A stretch of DNA of 34,473 nt. Source: JBBITW01 sp037440525. GTDB taxonomy: Bacteria > Desulfobacterota > BSN033 > UBA1163. A model generated the notes under the pieces. It was not told the DNA's origin. It did not search any database and worked only from the letters and a program-made list of their open reading frames with translations. Made by a program: the position numbers and the translations under genes. The stretch lies in assembly GCA_037440525.1 (NCBI GenBank), contig JBBITW010000013.1:1-34473 (forward strand), given 5' to 3'. Positions 8,357 to 17,863 of this stretch are shown here, one piece after another (position 1 is the stretch's first letter; the number at the start of each line of letters is the position of its first letter).

Positions 8357-8443
8357 TTTGGGAAATTAATATATTATTTTATATTTTTTAAGATGGTTTA
8401 TTAGGTTTAGATGGCTACTCATTAATTTACTGAAATTTTTTTC

Positions 8444-8471
8444 TTGACATTTTTTTCAATTTTGGCATAAT
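8444..8471 (+). promoter_or_regulatory. Sigma-70-type promoter of pilMNOPQ
   Basis: A perfect -35 TTGACA (8444-8449), a 16-nt spacer and CATAAT (8466-8471) lie 43 bp before the pilM ATG. They fall in the 158-bp gap after the activator gene. A nearby TTGGCATAATTT lacks the downstream GC needed for a sigma-54 site. Confidence 0.6.
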
Positions 8472-8514
8472 TTATCATATTTGATTCAAATTTATTGAAA
8501 AACGGGGTAAATAA

Positions 8515-9573
8515 ATGATTCTTGGAAAGAAAAAAGGAGTAATTGGCCTTGATATTGGGTCTAGCTCAATTAAACTTGTTGAATTGAGTGAAAGTAAGGG
8601 TGGTTTAAGGCTTCAAAATTTAGCAATTTCCCCACTTCCACCTGAAGCAATTGTTGATGGGGCTGTGATGGATTCGGTTACAATAATAGATTCAATAAAG
8701 GAGCTTGTGGCAAGCACAAAGACAAAGACCAAAGATGTGGTTACATCTGTCTCTGGCCATTCTGTGATCGTTAAAAAGATTAGTCTACCTTTTATGACAG
8801 AGGCTGAATTAGAGGAGTCAATCCAGTGGGAAGCTGAAAGATATATCCCTTTTGATATAAATGATGTCAATATAGATTTCAAAATATTGGGTTCTGTTGA
8901 GGAAAATCCTGAATTGATGGATATCATTTTAGTGGCTGCTAAAAAAGATATTATTAATGACTATGTTTCTATAATCGTAGAAGCTGGATTAAATCCTATT
9001 ATTATTGATGTAGATGCGTTTGCACTTGAGAATATGCTCGCAATCAATTATGAGATAGAGAAAGACGAGATTGTAGCAATTGCCAATGTGGGAGCCAGCT
9101 TGACAAATATAAACATTATCAAGAATAATGTTTCAGCATTTACAAGAGATATCTTTAAGGGTGGAAATCAGGTTACAGAGGAGATCCAGAGGCAACTCCA
9201 TGTAGATTATGAAGAGGCAGAGAGTATTAAGGTGGGTAGTAAAATGGATGCTTCCTCCCAATCGACCATTCAAGAGGTATTAAGGGGAGCTTCAGAATCT
9301 TTAGCAATGGAGATTGCAAATTCATTAGAGTTTTTTCAGTCCACTACCACCTATGAAAAGGTTAATAAGTTTTATATAAGTGGAGGTGGTTCTAAAATAA
9401 AGGATTTCGATATTATATTACAGCAACAGATTGGTATACCAGTTGAAATTGTGAATCCTTTTAAAAGGATAGAATTTAGTGAAAAAAACTTTGATATGGA
9501 ATACTTGAGAGAAGTAGGGCCTATGATGGCAGTTGGTGTTGGTCTTGCCATAAGAAAGGTCGGGGATAAGTAA
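8515..9573 (+). CDS. pilM: Type IV pilus assembly protein PilM
   Basis: A 352-residue actin-like ATPase fold protein. The first phosphate loop is GLDIGSSSIKLVEL near the N-terminus. Other family stretches are EAERYIPFDINDVNIDFKIL, VAIANVGASLTNINII and YISGGGSKIKDF. PilM is the cytoplasmic component of the type IV pilus alignment complex: it binds the N-terminal tail of PilN and links the inner-membrane ring to the ATPase machinery. It begins the pilMNOPQ operon behind a sigma-70-like promoter. Length and motifs are normal for the family. Confidence 0.95.
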   Translation: MILGKKKGVIGLDIGSSSIKLVELSESKGGLRLQNLAISPLPPEAIVDGAVMDSVTIIDSIKELVASTKTKTKDVVTSVSGHSVIVKKISLPFMTEAELEESIQWEAERYIPFDINDVNIDFKILGSVEENPELMDIILVAAKKDIINDYVSIIVEAGLNPIIIDVDAFALENMLAINYEIEKDEIVAIANVGASLTNINIIKNNVSAFTRDIFKGGNQVTEEIQRQLHVDYEEAESIKVGSKMDASSQSTIQEVLRGASESLAMEIANSLEFFQSTTTYEKVNKFYISGGGSKIKDFDIILQQQIGIPVEIVNPFKRIEFSEKNFDMEYLREVGPMMAVGVGLAIRKVGDK

Positions 9574-10116
9574 ATGATTAAGATTAATTTACTTGTTGCA
9601 AAAAAAGAAAAGAAGAGGGCAGGGGGAAGAAGGGAAATTTTGGTTCTTATCGTTTCAGTTGTTATTTTGGTTATCTTACTCATATTTATTCAGTGGAGTA
9701 TTAATAGAGAAAAAGGAGAATTACTGGCCAAAATTGAAAGTACAAAGAAGGAGATAAATTATTATAAATCATTAGCTCCTGAGGTTCAAAAGGCAAAGGA
9801 AGCTCAGAGGGTTTTGCAGGAAAAGTTAAATATTATTAATACTTTGAGTAAAGAAAGGGGAAGCCCTGCAAAAATTTTAGAGCAATTGAGTATTAATAAG
9901 CCAGAAAGAATCCAAATTGAGTCTTTGAAAAAAGGGGGCACAAAATTAGAGATTGAAGGGATTGCTTTAGACGATGAAACAATCGCAAATTTTATGACAA
10001 ATTTAAGAAAGTCGATGATGTTTAAAAATGTGGATTTAATCATAAGTGAACAGATTATACAGAGTCAGATTAAATTGAAGAAATTCATACTTTCATGTGA
10101 GATTGTGTTAATGTAA
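9574..10116 (+). CDS. pilN: Type IV pilus assembly protein PilN
   Basis: 180 residues. The N-terminus MIKINLL is the conserved PilN tail that docks into PilM. One transmembrane helix (residues ~24-44) is followed by a periplasmic coiled coil (~45-95) and a small alpha/beta domain. It pairs with PilO in the periplasm to form the inner-membrane alignment platform. The ATG directly abuts the pilM stop codon, so translation is probably coupled. Confidence 0.92.
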   Translation: MIKINLLVAKKEKKRAGGRREILVLIVSVVILVILLIFIQWSINREKGELLAKIESTKKEINYYKSLAPEVQKAKEAQRVLQEKLNIINTLSKERGSPAKILEQLSINKPERIQIESLKKGGTKLEIEGIALDDETIANFMTNLRKSMMFKNVDLIISEQIIQSQIKLKKFILSCEIVLM

Positions 10117-10131
10117 GATGGGAGAAAATAA

Positions 10132-10746
10132 ATGGCATTAACAATTGACACTATCTTAAAACTTCCAACCTCCAAAAAGGTTCTTATATTAGTAGGCATT
10201 TTAGTTGTAGTGGCTGGTCTCTATTTTTACTCTTTTTACCTTCCTACGAACGATGAATTGAAAGGCCTAAGAAGTGAACTTGACAAATTACTCAGGGAGC
10301 TTAACGAGGGGAAGACAATTTCAAGAGACCTTCAAAGATTTAGAGAACAGATAGAGAAGTTGAATGCAGAATTAACCGTTGCCCTTACCCAGCTTCCTAA
10401 TGAGAAAGAGATCCCTGAAATATTAAGGAGTATCTCTCGACTTGGGAAAGAATCAAATTTAGAGTTTACACTCTTTAAACCTAAAAATGAGGAACCTCAG
10501 CAATTCTATGCAAAAGTCCCCATAGAGCTTGTAATTTTGGGGGGTTATCATAATACAGGTATCTTTTTTGATAAAGTGAGCAAGCTGCCAAGAATAATTA
10601 ATGTTGTTGATTTTAGTATGAGTAGGGCAAAAGAAGTTAAGGGAGGAGAAAGTGAGATTTTAGTTACAACATCATGCCAGGTCAATACTTATCGTTTCAT
10701 TGAAAGAAAGGAGGGGGAGAAGAAAGGTGAGGCCAAAACTCAATAG
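10132..10746 (+). CDS. pilO: Type IV pilus assembly protein PilO
   Basis: 204 residues with a short cytoplasmic N-terminus, one transmembrane helix (~17-37, VLILVGILVVVAGLYFYSFY), a coiled coil (~43-85) and a periplasmic ferredoxin-like domain (IPEILRSISRLGKESNLEFT, VPIELVILGGYHNTGIFFDK). It heterodimerises with PilN and contacts PilP. A GGGAG Shine-Dalgarno precedes the ATG by 7 nt. The C-terminus is unusually rich in Lys/Glu (RKEGEKKGEAKTQ). Confidence 0.92.
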   Translation: MALTIDTILKLPTSKKVLILVGILVVVAGLYFYSFYLPTNDELKGLRSELDKLLRELNEGKTISRDLQRFREQIEKLNAELTVALTQLPNEKEIPEILRSISRLGKESNLEFTLFKPKNEEPQQFYAKVPIELVILGGYHNTGIFFDKVSKLPRIINVVDFSMSRAKEVKGGESEILVTTSCQVNTYRFIERKEGEKKGEAKTQ

Positions 10747-10771
10747 AGGAAATACGATAAGTCAAAAAAAT

Positions 10772-11311
10772 ATGAGAATGAAATTTTACTTTATCTTTGC
10801 CTCAATCTTTCTTGTATACTTGACATTTGGTTGTGGTGGAGAAGCTCCACCTCCTGTTACACCCAAAGTTAAGATTCCCCAGCCTGTTGGCAAAAAACCT
10901 GAACCTACAAAAGTAGCTGAGAAAAAAGAGACAGAGAAGAAAGAAGAAAAGGTTTACACTTATAATCCAGAAGGTAAACCTGATCCCTTTAAACCCTTTC
11001 TTCAACTTACCCCTATCAAGGTTGTGAGAAAGACTCCTTTGACCCCCCTTCAGAAGTATGATATAAGCCAGTTGAAACTTGTTGCTATTATAAATACCCC
11101 GGAAGGAAATATAGCGATGGTTGAAGATTCATCAGGTAAAGGATATTTTTTAAAAAAGGGGACGGAAATCGGGAAGAATGATGGAAAGGTAAAAGCAATT
11201 TTAAGTGATCGAGTAATCGTTGAAGAATTTTATCAGGATGTTTTGGGTAAAATAAAAAGCAGTGAGATTTCTTTATTTCTTCACAAAGCTGAGGAGGGAG
11301 GAGAATCATGA
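10772..11311 (+). CDS. pilP: Type IV pilus lipoprotein PilP
   Basis: PilP links the PilN-PilO platform to the PilQ secretin. I place the start at 10772 (or 10778): from there the product opens with a lipoprotein signal, a hydrophobic stretch ending LTFGC, the cysteine being the likely lipidation site. The frame is open upstream to 10700, inside pilO, but that would prepend a highly basic 24-residue peptide. After the signal comes a Pro/Lys/Glu linker, then the conserved region (KPDPFKPF, LTPLQKYDISQLKLVAII) and the beta domain (AMVEDSSGKGYFLKKGTEIG). The stop overlaps the pilQ start (ATGA). No strong Shine-Dalgarno sits next to the ATG. Confidence 0.88.
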   Translation: MRMKFYFIFASIFLVYLTFGCGGEAPPPVTPKVKIPQPVGKKPEPTKVAEKKETEKKEEKVYTYNPEGKPDPFKPFLQLTPIKVVRKTPLTPLQKYDISQLKLVAIINTPEGNIAMVEDSSGKGYFLKKGTEIGKNDGKVKAILSDRVIVEEFYQDVLGKIKSSEISLFLHKAEEGGES

Positions 11312-13722
11312 GATCTCTTCTAAATCTAAAAGTATTAATTTTAATAATTTTTCTATTTTTAACAAATGGTTTCGCTCTGGAGAATAAGTTTCTAAAAGAC
11401 CAATCTTTAAGCCTTCCAAATCAGGCTGAAATGAAGTCAGAAGAAAAAAAAGAAATGAAAGAGAATGAAATGCCTAAAAAGGCTAAGGAGATAATAGATT
11501 TTTCAATAGATGAAAAAAAGGATTTTACAACCTTCACTATTATCGCAGATGGAACGCTCGGAAATTATAATGCATTTAGATTAGATTCTCCTCCACGTCT
11601 TGTGCTTGATATATGGGATGTGGGAAATCAATTCCCCAAAAATATTTATAATCCTCAGAATTCTTTTATAAAGGAAGTCAGAATAGGACAACACCATGAT
11701 AAATTAAGGTTTGTCTTTGATTCATTAAATCCCCAATTCCCACCCTACCAGATTATTCGAGCAGATAATAAATTAATCGTCTCCTTGGGAAATGTCCCCC
11801 AGGTCTCTGAACCTCAAATCTTATTAAAGTGGGAGAAAGAAGGGGGTGTAGAGACCCTTTCGTCAAATCCTAAAGCCAAGGAAGAGATCTCTTCACAGAA
11901 AGAAACAATATCGCCAAAAGCGATAAAGACTATTGCAATGACCGGAATAGATTTTAAACAGATGGATAATAAATCGAGAATCATTGTGACCTTATCAGGG
12001 GAACCAAAATTTGAGACTTATAAGATCTCAAAGGATATAATTGTCCTTGACATAAGGAATGCATTTTCACCCAAACATCTGAGTAGGGGGTTGGACACAA
12101 GTGAATTTGAAGGCGCTGTGAACTTTATAGATATAAAGAATATCAAGACTTCGATTGGAAATGATTTAAGGATATTAATTAGATTGAAAGAGGAAATGCC
12201 TTTTGAGACAACGCAGGAGGGTAAAAGAATCTTTGTAGATATTGAGAAGCCCAAGAGGGTTATTGAATCGATACCCGTTAAGGAGGAGATTAAAAAGGAG
12301 GAGGTAAAAGAGGAAGTTAAAAGGGAAGAGGTGAAAGAAGAGGAGGTAAAACCGGTTCCATCTCCTGTGGTTGTCAAAAAGACAGAAGAGGGAAAAAAGG
12401 TAAAAGAAGAGGGTCCCCCTGAGAAGGTTTATACTGGCAGGAAGATATCACTCGATTTTAAGGATGCTGATATTCGAAATATTCTTAGACTCATTGCAGA
12501 AGTGAGTAACCTTAATATTATAACGGCAGATGATGTTACGGGGAAAATCACCATGAGGTTGATGGATGTTCCCTGGGATCAGGCTTTGGATGTGATATTG
12601 GAGACACGCGGTCTTGGGATGGTTCAAGTGGGTAATGTGATCCGTATTGCACCTATAGAAACATTAAATAAAGAGAGCCAAACCAAATTGGAGGCAAAAA
12701 GGGCAAAGGAAAAATTGGAGGATTTGGTTACAGAGCTGATACCAGTAAATTATGCTACAGCAAAGGATATTATCCCCCAAGTAAAGGGAGTATTAAGTGA
12801 ACGGGGAGATGTGAAGGTAGATGAAAGGACAAATATCTTAATCGTAAAGGATATCGCAAAGAATATTCCAGAGGTAAAGAATCTTGTAAAATCCCTTGAT
12901 ACAAAGACCCCCCAGGTTCTAATTGAAGCGCGAATTATTGAGGCAAATCTCACATTTCAAAGGGAATTGGGTGTCTCATGGGGATTTGAAGCTACTTCGT
13001 CATCTGATAGGGCAGGGAATGTAAGAAGAAGGGTGATTGTGGGAGGAGGAACAAATACCCCAAGCACAACCCCTGGAGCCACAACCGATATGACATTAGG
13101 GTCTTCAACAAGCACTGTTGTGAATCTTCCCGCTGTGGCACGCGGTGGTGTCCCAGGTACTACAGGTGCAACAGGCGTGATAGAATTTCTCCTTACATCC
13201 ATTCATGGCCTTAGGGAATTGGATATTGCCATATCAGCCCACGAAAATAAAGGTGATGTTAAGATTATCTCCAGCCCTAAAATTGCTACTCTCCATAATA
13301 AAGAGGCTTCCATTGAACAAGGTCTGAGAATTCCTTATCGGAAGCTCACAACAGAAGGAACTATCACAACAGATTTTATTGATGCCAATTTAAAGTTAAC
13401 TGTAACTCCACTGGTTACAAATGATGGTCATATAAAATTGAATATTAAAGCTAAAAAGGATGCTCCTGATCAGAGTATTGTTGTGGATGGAGTGCCAAGT
13501 ATTGATAAAAAAGAGGCAATAACAGAAGTATTGGTGAAGGATAATGGCGTGGTGGTCATTGCAGGAGTTTATTCAATTGAAAAGAGTGAGGGAGTGGAAG
13601 GAATCCCCTTACTGAGCAAGATCCCACTTCTTGGATGGCTTTTTAAAAGAGAGGCTAAGGAAGATAAGAGGAAAGATCTGCTTATTTTTATTTCCCCTAA
13701 GATATTAAAAGATCAGATTTAA
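11308..13722 (+). CDS. pilQ: Type IV pilus secretin PilQ
   Basis: An 804-residue outer-membrane secretin through which the pilus emerges. A signal peptide (~1-23, ending NGFA) is followed by two AMIN domains (~60-160 and ~205-310) that may bind peptidoglycan. An extremely Lys/Glu/Val-rich linker (~315-370) is next. Then come an STN/N0 domain (~380-435, ISLDFKDADIRNILRLIAEV), a NolW/N1 domain (~465-535) and the secretin pore (~540-804), with VPSIDKKEAITEVLVKDNG and the terminal GIPLLSKIPLLGWLFKR motif. A Thr/Gly/Ser-rich insert lies near 570-625. It is the last gene of the operon and faces rimI; only 24 bp separate them, with no convincing terminator. Confidence 0.96.
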   Translation: MRSLLNLKVLILIIFLFLTNGFALENKFLKDQSLSLPNQAEMKSEEKKEMKENEMPKKAKEIIDFSIDEKKDFTTFTIIADGTLGNYNAFRLDSPPRLVLDIWDVGNQFPKNIYNPQNSFIKEVRIGQHHDKLRFVFDSLNPQFPPYQIIRADNKLIVSLGNVPQVSEPQILLKWEKEGGVETLSSNPKAKEEISSQKETISPKAIKTIAMTGIDFKQMDNKSRIIVTLSGEPKFETYKISKDIIVLDIRNAFSPKHLSRGLDTSEFEGAVNFIDIKNIKTSIGNDLRILIRLKEEMPFETTQEGKRIFVDIEKPKRVIESIPVKEEIKKEEVKEEVKREEVKEEEVKPVPSPVVVKKTEEGKKVKEEGPPEKVYTGRKISLDFKDADIRNILRLIAEVSNLNIITADDVTGKITMRLMDVPWDQALDVILETRGLGMVQVGNVIRIAPIETLNKESQTKLEAKRAKEKLEDLVTELIPVNYATAKDIIPQVKGVLSERGDVKVDERTNILIVKDIAKNIPEVKNLVKSLDTKTPQVLIEARIIEANLTFQRELGVSWGFEATSSSDRAGNVRRRVIVGGGTNTPSTTPGATTDMTLGSSTSTVVNLPAVARGGVPGTTGATGVIEFLLTSIHGLRELDIAISAHENKGDVKIISSPKIATLHNKEASIEQGLRIPYRKLTTEGTITTDFIDANLKLTVTPLVTNDGHIKLNIKAKKDAPDQSIVVDGVPSIDKKEAITEVLVKDNGVVVIAGVYSIEKSEGVEGIPLLSKIPLLGWLFKREAKEDKRKDLLIFISPKILKDQI

Positions 13723-13746
13723 TAAGGATTTTTCCGGAAATTTATA

Positions 13747-14181
13747 TTACCTTTCCATCAAAAGAGCATCCCATTTTCCTTTATAGAAATTTTTTCTAAT
13801 TCCTACTTTTTTAAAAGAAAATTGATTGTAGAGCTGGATTGCCGGTTGGTTTGAAGCACATACTTCAAGAAAGTATTTGTTTACCTCCATCTTCCTGCAA
13901 TACTCTATATAAAATTTCATAAGTTCCTTCCCAAAACCCAATCTACGGTATTTAGGATGAACACATATATTGAGGAGTTCAGATTCCTCACCAATATTTC
14001 GGAAACATATAAAACCAACAACTCTTTCTTCCAACTTGATAGTAAAACATTGGGAATTTGTATTTGTCATCTCTTCGAGAAACATATTTCGAGACCAGTA
14101 GTTTGATTGATTTGAAGCACTGATGGATACTACCTCGTCTAAATCTTTAACATCCATTTTCTTAATGGTTAATTTATCCAA
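13747..14181 (-). CDS. rimI: Ribosomal protein S18-alanine N-acetyltransferase RimI-like
   Basis: A 144-residue GNAT acetyltransferase. The acetyl-CoA motif R-R-x-G-x-G (KYRRLGFGKEL) is preceded by NICVHP. The RimI signature LEVCASNQPAIQLYNQFSF is present, close to the family's LEVRxSNxxAxxLYxxxGF. RimI acetylates the N-terminal alanine of ribosomal protein S18. The start is TTG, 2 nt after the stop of the upstream TPR gene; translation from it gives the usual LTIKKMDVKDLDEV opening. It is the last gene of the dnaJ-mobA-TPR-rimI string. Confidence 0.82.
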   Translation of the reverse strand: MDKLTIKKMDVKDLDEVVSISASNQSNYWSRNMFLEEMTNTNSQCFTIKLEERVVGFICFRNIGEESELLNICVHPKYRRLGFGKELMKFYIEYCRKMEVNKYFLEVCASNQPAIQLYNQFSFKKVGIRKNFYKGKWDALLMER

Positions 14182-14183
14182 TT

Positions 14184-16088
14184 CTATTTACCTTTAATTG
14201 ATTCTATAAGTTGGATTAGTATTCTTGCTCCCTCTTTAATTTCTTCATCCTTTGATTGAGTGAGGACAATCATATAATATCGTTTTGCCTCTTCATACTT
14301 GTCCCATCTCCTGTAGAGATTTCCTATCTCCAATTGGGTCAAAAAAAATTCTGTGGATCCCTCTTTAAAATATTCAATAGCCTTTTGAAAATGACCAAGG
14401 GCCTTTTCCAATCTTCCTTCCTGGTATAAAATCTCACCCATACGAAAGTGTGTTTCACCGAGTAAATCTGGCCTGTTCCCTGTGAGAATAATAGAATAGA
14501 ATTGGAGAGCCTCAGGAAAACGTTTTAGCTTGAAATATAGGTTTCCTAATTGATATGCTGCATGATAAAAAAGTGGATGGTTGGTAAAATAATTTATAAT
14601 CTTTTTATAAATCTTTTCTGCCTTTTCGTTTTCACTTTTTAATAGGTGGATTCTTCCAGCTTGAGCCAAAGAAAGAAGTTGCCATATATCATTTTTATTC
14701 CTTTTAAATACTGAGTCATATGCTGTTAATGCCTGATCCAGATACCCTAATTGCATAAGATTTTCTGCCTTAATAAAAAGGGCTTCGTCAACATATTTTG
14801 AGTTTGGGAATTCAAGCAATAAAATATCTAAATTAGTAATAGATTCTCTAAATTTCTTTTCAAAAAAATTTCCTTTAGCAATTTGGAAGAGGGTCCTTTC
14901 CCTGAATTTTGTATTTAGGATATTAAAATAATAAGGCAATGAATCAGAAATCTTCCCTTCATTAAATATCATTTCGGCATGCAACCATTGAATAAAAATC
15001 TTTTCATCTTCAAAATGATTTAATTTTTGTAATTTCTGAAAAGTCCGATTGGCTTCTGGTAAATCATTTTTTAAAATAAAATCCCAATATACGCAGAGAA
15101 GTGCTAATCCCCATAGGGGATGTTCTTGGGGTTTGTTAAGAATTAAATTTATCTCTTTGATCGAAGATTCGTAATCTCCTTTTATAAGAAATATTATTCC
15201 TAATAAAAAATTGGTATAGGGTAAAAGAGGGGAGTTTTTAAAATTGTTTTTAAATGATTGGAATATCTCTATCGATTCTTTAATATTGCCCAATCGATAT
15301 TCACAAAAACCCAATTTCCAAAAGACTTGGGGGATGAATAAATCGTCTTTATATCTTTCAAGATAAACTTTGTAATTTATCTTGGCTTCATGATATCTAC
15401 CCAATTTCAATTGTGATTCGCTAAGTATGAAAATTGCATATTTCTGATATATCTGTGGGATACCTTTTAGGTCTTTAAGTAATGGCTGAATGTAATTTAC
15501 AGCCGCCTCATAAGCATTTTTTCTATAAGATATTATTCCAAGCCAAAAGAGTGAATATTTAACGAGTTCATTGTGCTTTGAGTGTTGGATCACCATTTTG
15601 AAAGATGTTTCTGCATGACTAAATCTGTTAGATTCAAATTCAAGAATACCAATTAGATAATGAGAATAATCTAACCAGTCAAATTTTGGATACTTTTTGC
15701 TCAGTGTATAAAAGAGTCTTTTTGCCTCCTCATTATTTCCTAATCTCATATCTATTAGTGCAGACCAAAAAAGTGAATAATCTGAGAAATGGAAGTTTTT
15801 ACCTTCTTCCAATATCTTTTTAAAAATTAATTTAGCCTCTTTCAGTTTTTTAGTAATAAATAATGTCTTTCCAAGAAGATAATAGATATCGTATGATTTA
15901 GGGTGGTTTGGAAACTCTTTTATAAATTGAGAAAACTGCCTTTCAGCAATCTCATAAAAACCGTCATTGAATGCTCCTACACCAATAGCAATCAGTTTCT
16001 CATCTTCATTTATGGTTTTGGCTTGGGAAGGAAGTAAAAATTGAAGAAATATTATTGGCATGATAAAAATAAAAAATCTTTTTTTCAT
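14184..16088 (-). CDS. Exported tetratricopeptide repeat protein
   Basis: 634 residues with a signal peptide (MKKRFFIFIMPIIFLQFLLP, cleavage probably after SQA). The remainder is almost entirely TPR-like helical pairs in the YbgF/BamD style (ERQFSQFIKEFPNHPKSYDI, FHKLDYSHYLIGILEFESNR-like units, YHAAYQLGNLYFKLKRFPEA). It likely sits in the periplasm or on the inner face of the outer membrane as a scaffold for envelope machinery. A partnership with the pilus secretin encoded next door is possible but unproven. It is tightly packed between mobA (10-bp gap) and rimI (2-bp gap). Confidence 0.8.
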   Translation of the reverse strand: MKKRFFIFIMPIIFLQFLLPSQAKTINEDEKLIAIGVGAFNDGFYEIAERQFSQFIKEFPNHPKSYDIYYLLGKTLFITKKLKEAKLIFKKILEEGKNFHFSDYSLFWSALIDMRLGNNEEAKRLFYTLSKKYPKFDWLDYSHYLIGILEFESNRFSHAETSFKMVIQHSKHNELVKYSLFWLGIISYRKNAYEAAVNYIQPLLKDLKGIPQIYQKYAIFILSESQLKLGRYHEAKINYKVYLERYKDDLFIPQVFWKLGFCEYRLGNIKESIEIFQSFKNNFKNSPLLPYTNFLLGIIFLIKGDYESSIKEINLILNKPQEHPLWGLALLCVYWDFILKNDLPEANRTFQKLQKLNHFEDEKIFIQWLHAEMIFNEGKISDSLPYYFNILNTKFRERTLFQIAKGNFFEKKFRESITNLDILLLEFPNSKYVDEALFIKAENLMQLGYLDQALTAYDSVFKRNKNDIWQLLSLAQAGRIHLLKSENEKAEKIYKKIINYFTNHPLFYHAAYQLGNLYFKLKRFPEALQFYSIILTGNRPDLLGETHFRMGEILYQEGRLEKALGHFQKAIEYFKEGSTEFFLTQLEIGNLYRRWDKYEEAKRYYMIVLTQSKDEEIKEGARILIQLIESIKGK

Positions 16089-16098
16089 TTTTTTAATT

Positions 16099-16692
16099 TT
16101 ATAATAGACAGATTCGATTCAATTCCTCCGGTGTATTTACATTTATAAATGATTTACGAGTGGGATCGAATTTTATAAATTCAAATTCTTCTATGATTTT
16201 AGTTTTAACTTTTGGATAAAAATCTATGAGCTTAAATTCACCTTCGTCTATCATCTTTTTAATATGCTCTAAACAGTTCTTTGAATAGATTGCGTGCAAA
16301 GGTTGTAGACCATCTTCAGTTTTTGGAACAATTACATCATAATCGTTTATATTTTTAATCAAATAAAGGATTATTGATTCATTTAGAAATGGCATATCAC
16401 AGGCTACACAAAACGAATATTTAAAGGAGGAAAAAAAAAGACCGGTATATAATCCACCGAGAACCCCACGATCAGGAATGATGTCTTTATGTATTATTGC
16501 ATCAAAGTGGGAAAATAATTCTTTCTCATTTGTAACAATAATAATCTCTTTAAATATCCTTTTAAAAATAGAATAAATCCTTTGAATAATGGGTATACCA
16601 CCAATTTCAATGAAGGCTTTATTTTTGCCCATTCTAAGATTCTTTCCACCAGAGAGTATAATTCCAGTTAAATCATGAATTTTGTTATCCAT
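16099..16692 (-). CDS. mobA: Molybdenum cofactor guanylyltransferase MobA
   Basis: A 197-residue nucleotidyltransferase that adds GMP to molybdopterin. The opening ILSGGKNLRMGKNKAFIEI is the MobA signature (LxGGxxxRMGxxKA). The metal-binding region VACDMPFLN follows, then PLHAIY. The length is normal. Its presence implies molybdenum or tungsten enzymes with the bis-MGD cofactor. The gene lies 34 bp after dnaJ; the ATG has no strong Shine-Dalgarno. A related NTP-transferase role (e.g. MocA-like) is less likely given the motif. Confidence 0.88.
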   Translation of the reverse strand: MDNKIHDLTGIILSGGKNLRMGKNKAFIEIGGIPIIQRIYSIFKRIFKEIIIVTNEKELFSHFDAIIHKDIIPDRGVLGGLYTGLFFSSFKYSFCVACDMPFLNESIILYLIKNINDYDVIVPKTEDGLQPLHAIYSKNCLEHIKKMIDEGEFKLIDFYPKVKTKIIEEFEFIKFDPTRKSFINVNTPEELNRICLL

Positions 16693-16726
16693 AAAAAACG
16701 TCTGATAAGATATATTATGTTAACTT

Positions 16727-17830
16727 TTATCCTTCAATCTTCAGAAATCTTCTCCAGCCTTCCTTTTCCCTATCCTTCTTGCTACTGATTTCCTCGAATT
16801 CCCTTAAAATCTCCTCTTGTCTTTTTGTCAAATTTTTTGGTGTCTTCACAATTACTTGAACGACAATGTCACCTCGACCATGTCCCTTTATTTTTGGAAA
16901 TCCTTCTCCCTTTATTCTTAATGTGTCACCACTTTCAATTCCCCTCGGTATCTTTAGAGATGTTTTCCCGTTTAGCGTTGGTACTTCTATCTCTGCCCCT
17001 AAAGCAGCCTGAGTGAAACTTATCGGAATTTGACAGATAATATCGTCTCCATCTCTTGTAAAAAAGTCATGAGGTTCAACATATAAAAAAATGAAAAGGT
17101 CTCCAGGAGGACCTCCTCTTTCACCCAATTCTCCTTCACCCCGAATTCTTAATTTTGAGCCTGTATCAACTCCAGGGGGAATCTTTATGTGAATCTTTTT
17201 ATTCTTTCTAACTTTCCCAATACCTCTACATTCCTTACATGGATTGGTGATAATCTTTCCTTCTCCTCGACACTGATTACATGTTGTGCTAATTGTAAAA
17301 AAACCTTGGGAGCGAGTAACCTGGCCAGTGCCCCTGCAAAGAGGGCAACTGGTAGGATATGTTCCTGGTTTAGCACCTGTTCCGTTACAAAATTCACATG
17401 TAATTGTTTTTGGTATTTCAATTTCTGTCTCTTTTCCAAATGCAGCATCATAAAAGGATATCTTAAGATCATACCTCAAATCAGCGCCTGGACGGGCTCT
17501 CCCTCTTTGTTTAAATGAAGTTCCAAAACCAAAAAAGTCCTCGAAGATATCTCCGAATGCCGAGAAAATATCCTCAAAGCCCCTAAATCCAGTGAAGCCC
17601 GTTCCTTTAAGTCCTTCGATTCCATAGCGATCATAGATTTCTCGCTTTTGTGGATCTCTTAGAACCTCATATGCCTCTGAAGCAAGCTTAAACATTTCCT
17701 CTGCATCTTTATTCCCGGGATTTCGGTCCGGATGATATTGCATTGCAATCCTACGGTAACTCTTTTTAATCTCCTCCTCAGTTGCATTTCTGGAAATGCC
17801 AAGAATCTTGTAATAGTCTTTATCTTCCAT
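16727..17830 (-). CDS. dnaJ: Chaperone DnaJ
   Basis: 367 residues with full DnaJ architecture. The J domain (1-70) has HPD at 33-35 and activates DnaK. A short Gly/Phe region follows. The zinc-finger domain has four CxxCxGxG-type repeats (CEFCNGTG, CPLCRGTG, CNQCRGEG, CKECRGIG). The C-terminal substrate-binding beta domains include IKIPPGVDTGSKLRIRGEGE. An AAGGAAG Shine-Dalgarno lies ~11 nt before the ATG. No dnaK or grpE gene is in the window; here dnaJ heads a mixed operon with mobA, a TPR gene and rimI. Confidence 0.95.
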   Translation of the reverse strand: MEDKDYYKILGISRNATEEEIKKSYRRIAMQYHPDRNPGNKDAEEMFKLASEAYEVLRDPQKREIYDRYGIEGLKGTGFTGFRGFEDIFSAFGDIFEDFFGFGTSFKQRGRARPGADLRYDLKISFYDAAFGKETEIEIPKTITCEFCNGTGAKPGTYPTSCPLCRGTGQVTRSQGFFTISTTCNQCRGEGKIITNPCKECRGIGKVRKNKKIHIKIPPGVDTGSKLRIRGEGELGERGGPPGDLFIFLYVEPHDFFTRDGDDIICQIPISFTQAALGAEIEVPTLNGKTSLKIPRGIESGDTLRIKGEGFPKIKGHGRGDIVVQVIVKTPKNLTKRQEEILREFEEISSKKDREKEGWRRFLKIEG

Positions 17831-17863
17831 AACTTATTATACTTCCTTAATTTAGCGATTCTC

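Noticed and set aside
8460..8476. TTGGCATAATTTATC upstream of pilM as a sigma-54 promoter
   Set aside because: The GC pair 10 nt after GG is missing; the overlapping sigma-70-type boxes explain the site better.
10700..10771. Upstream extension of pilP to 10700
   Set aside because: It lies inside pilO, encodes a basic peptide and would bury the lipoprotein signal; the start at 10772 gives a proper signal and lipobox-like cysteine.
13723..13746. TTTCCGGAAA between pilQ and rimI as a rho-independent terminator
   Set aside because: The stem is only 5 bp and AT-rich, with no loop and no convincing T-run.
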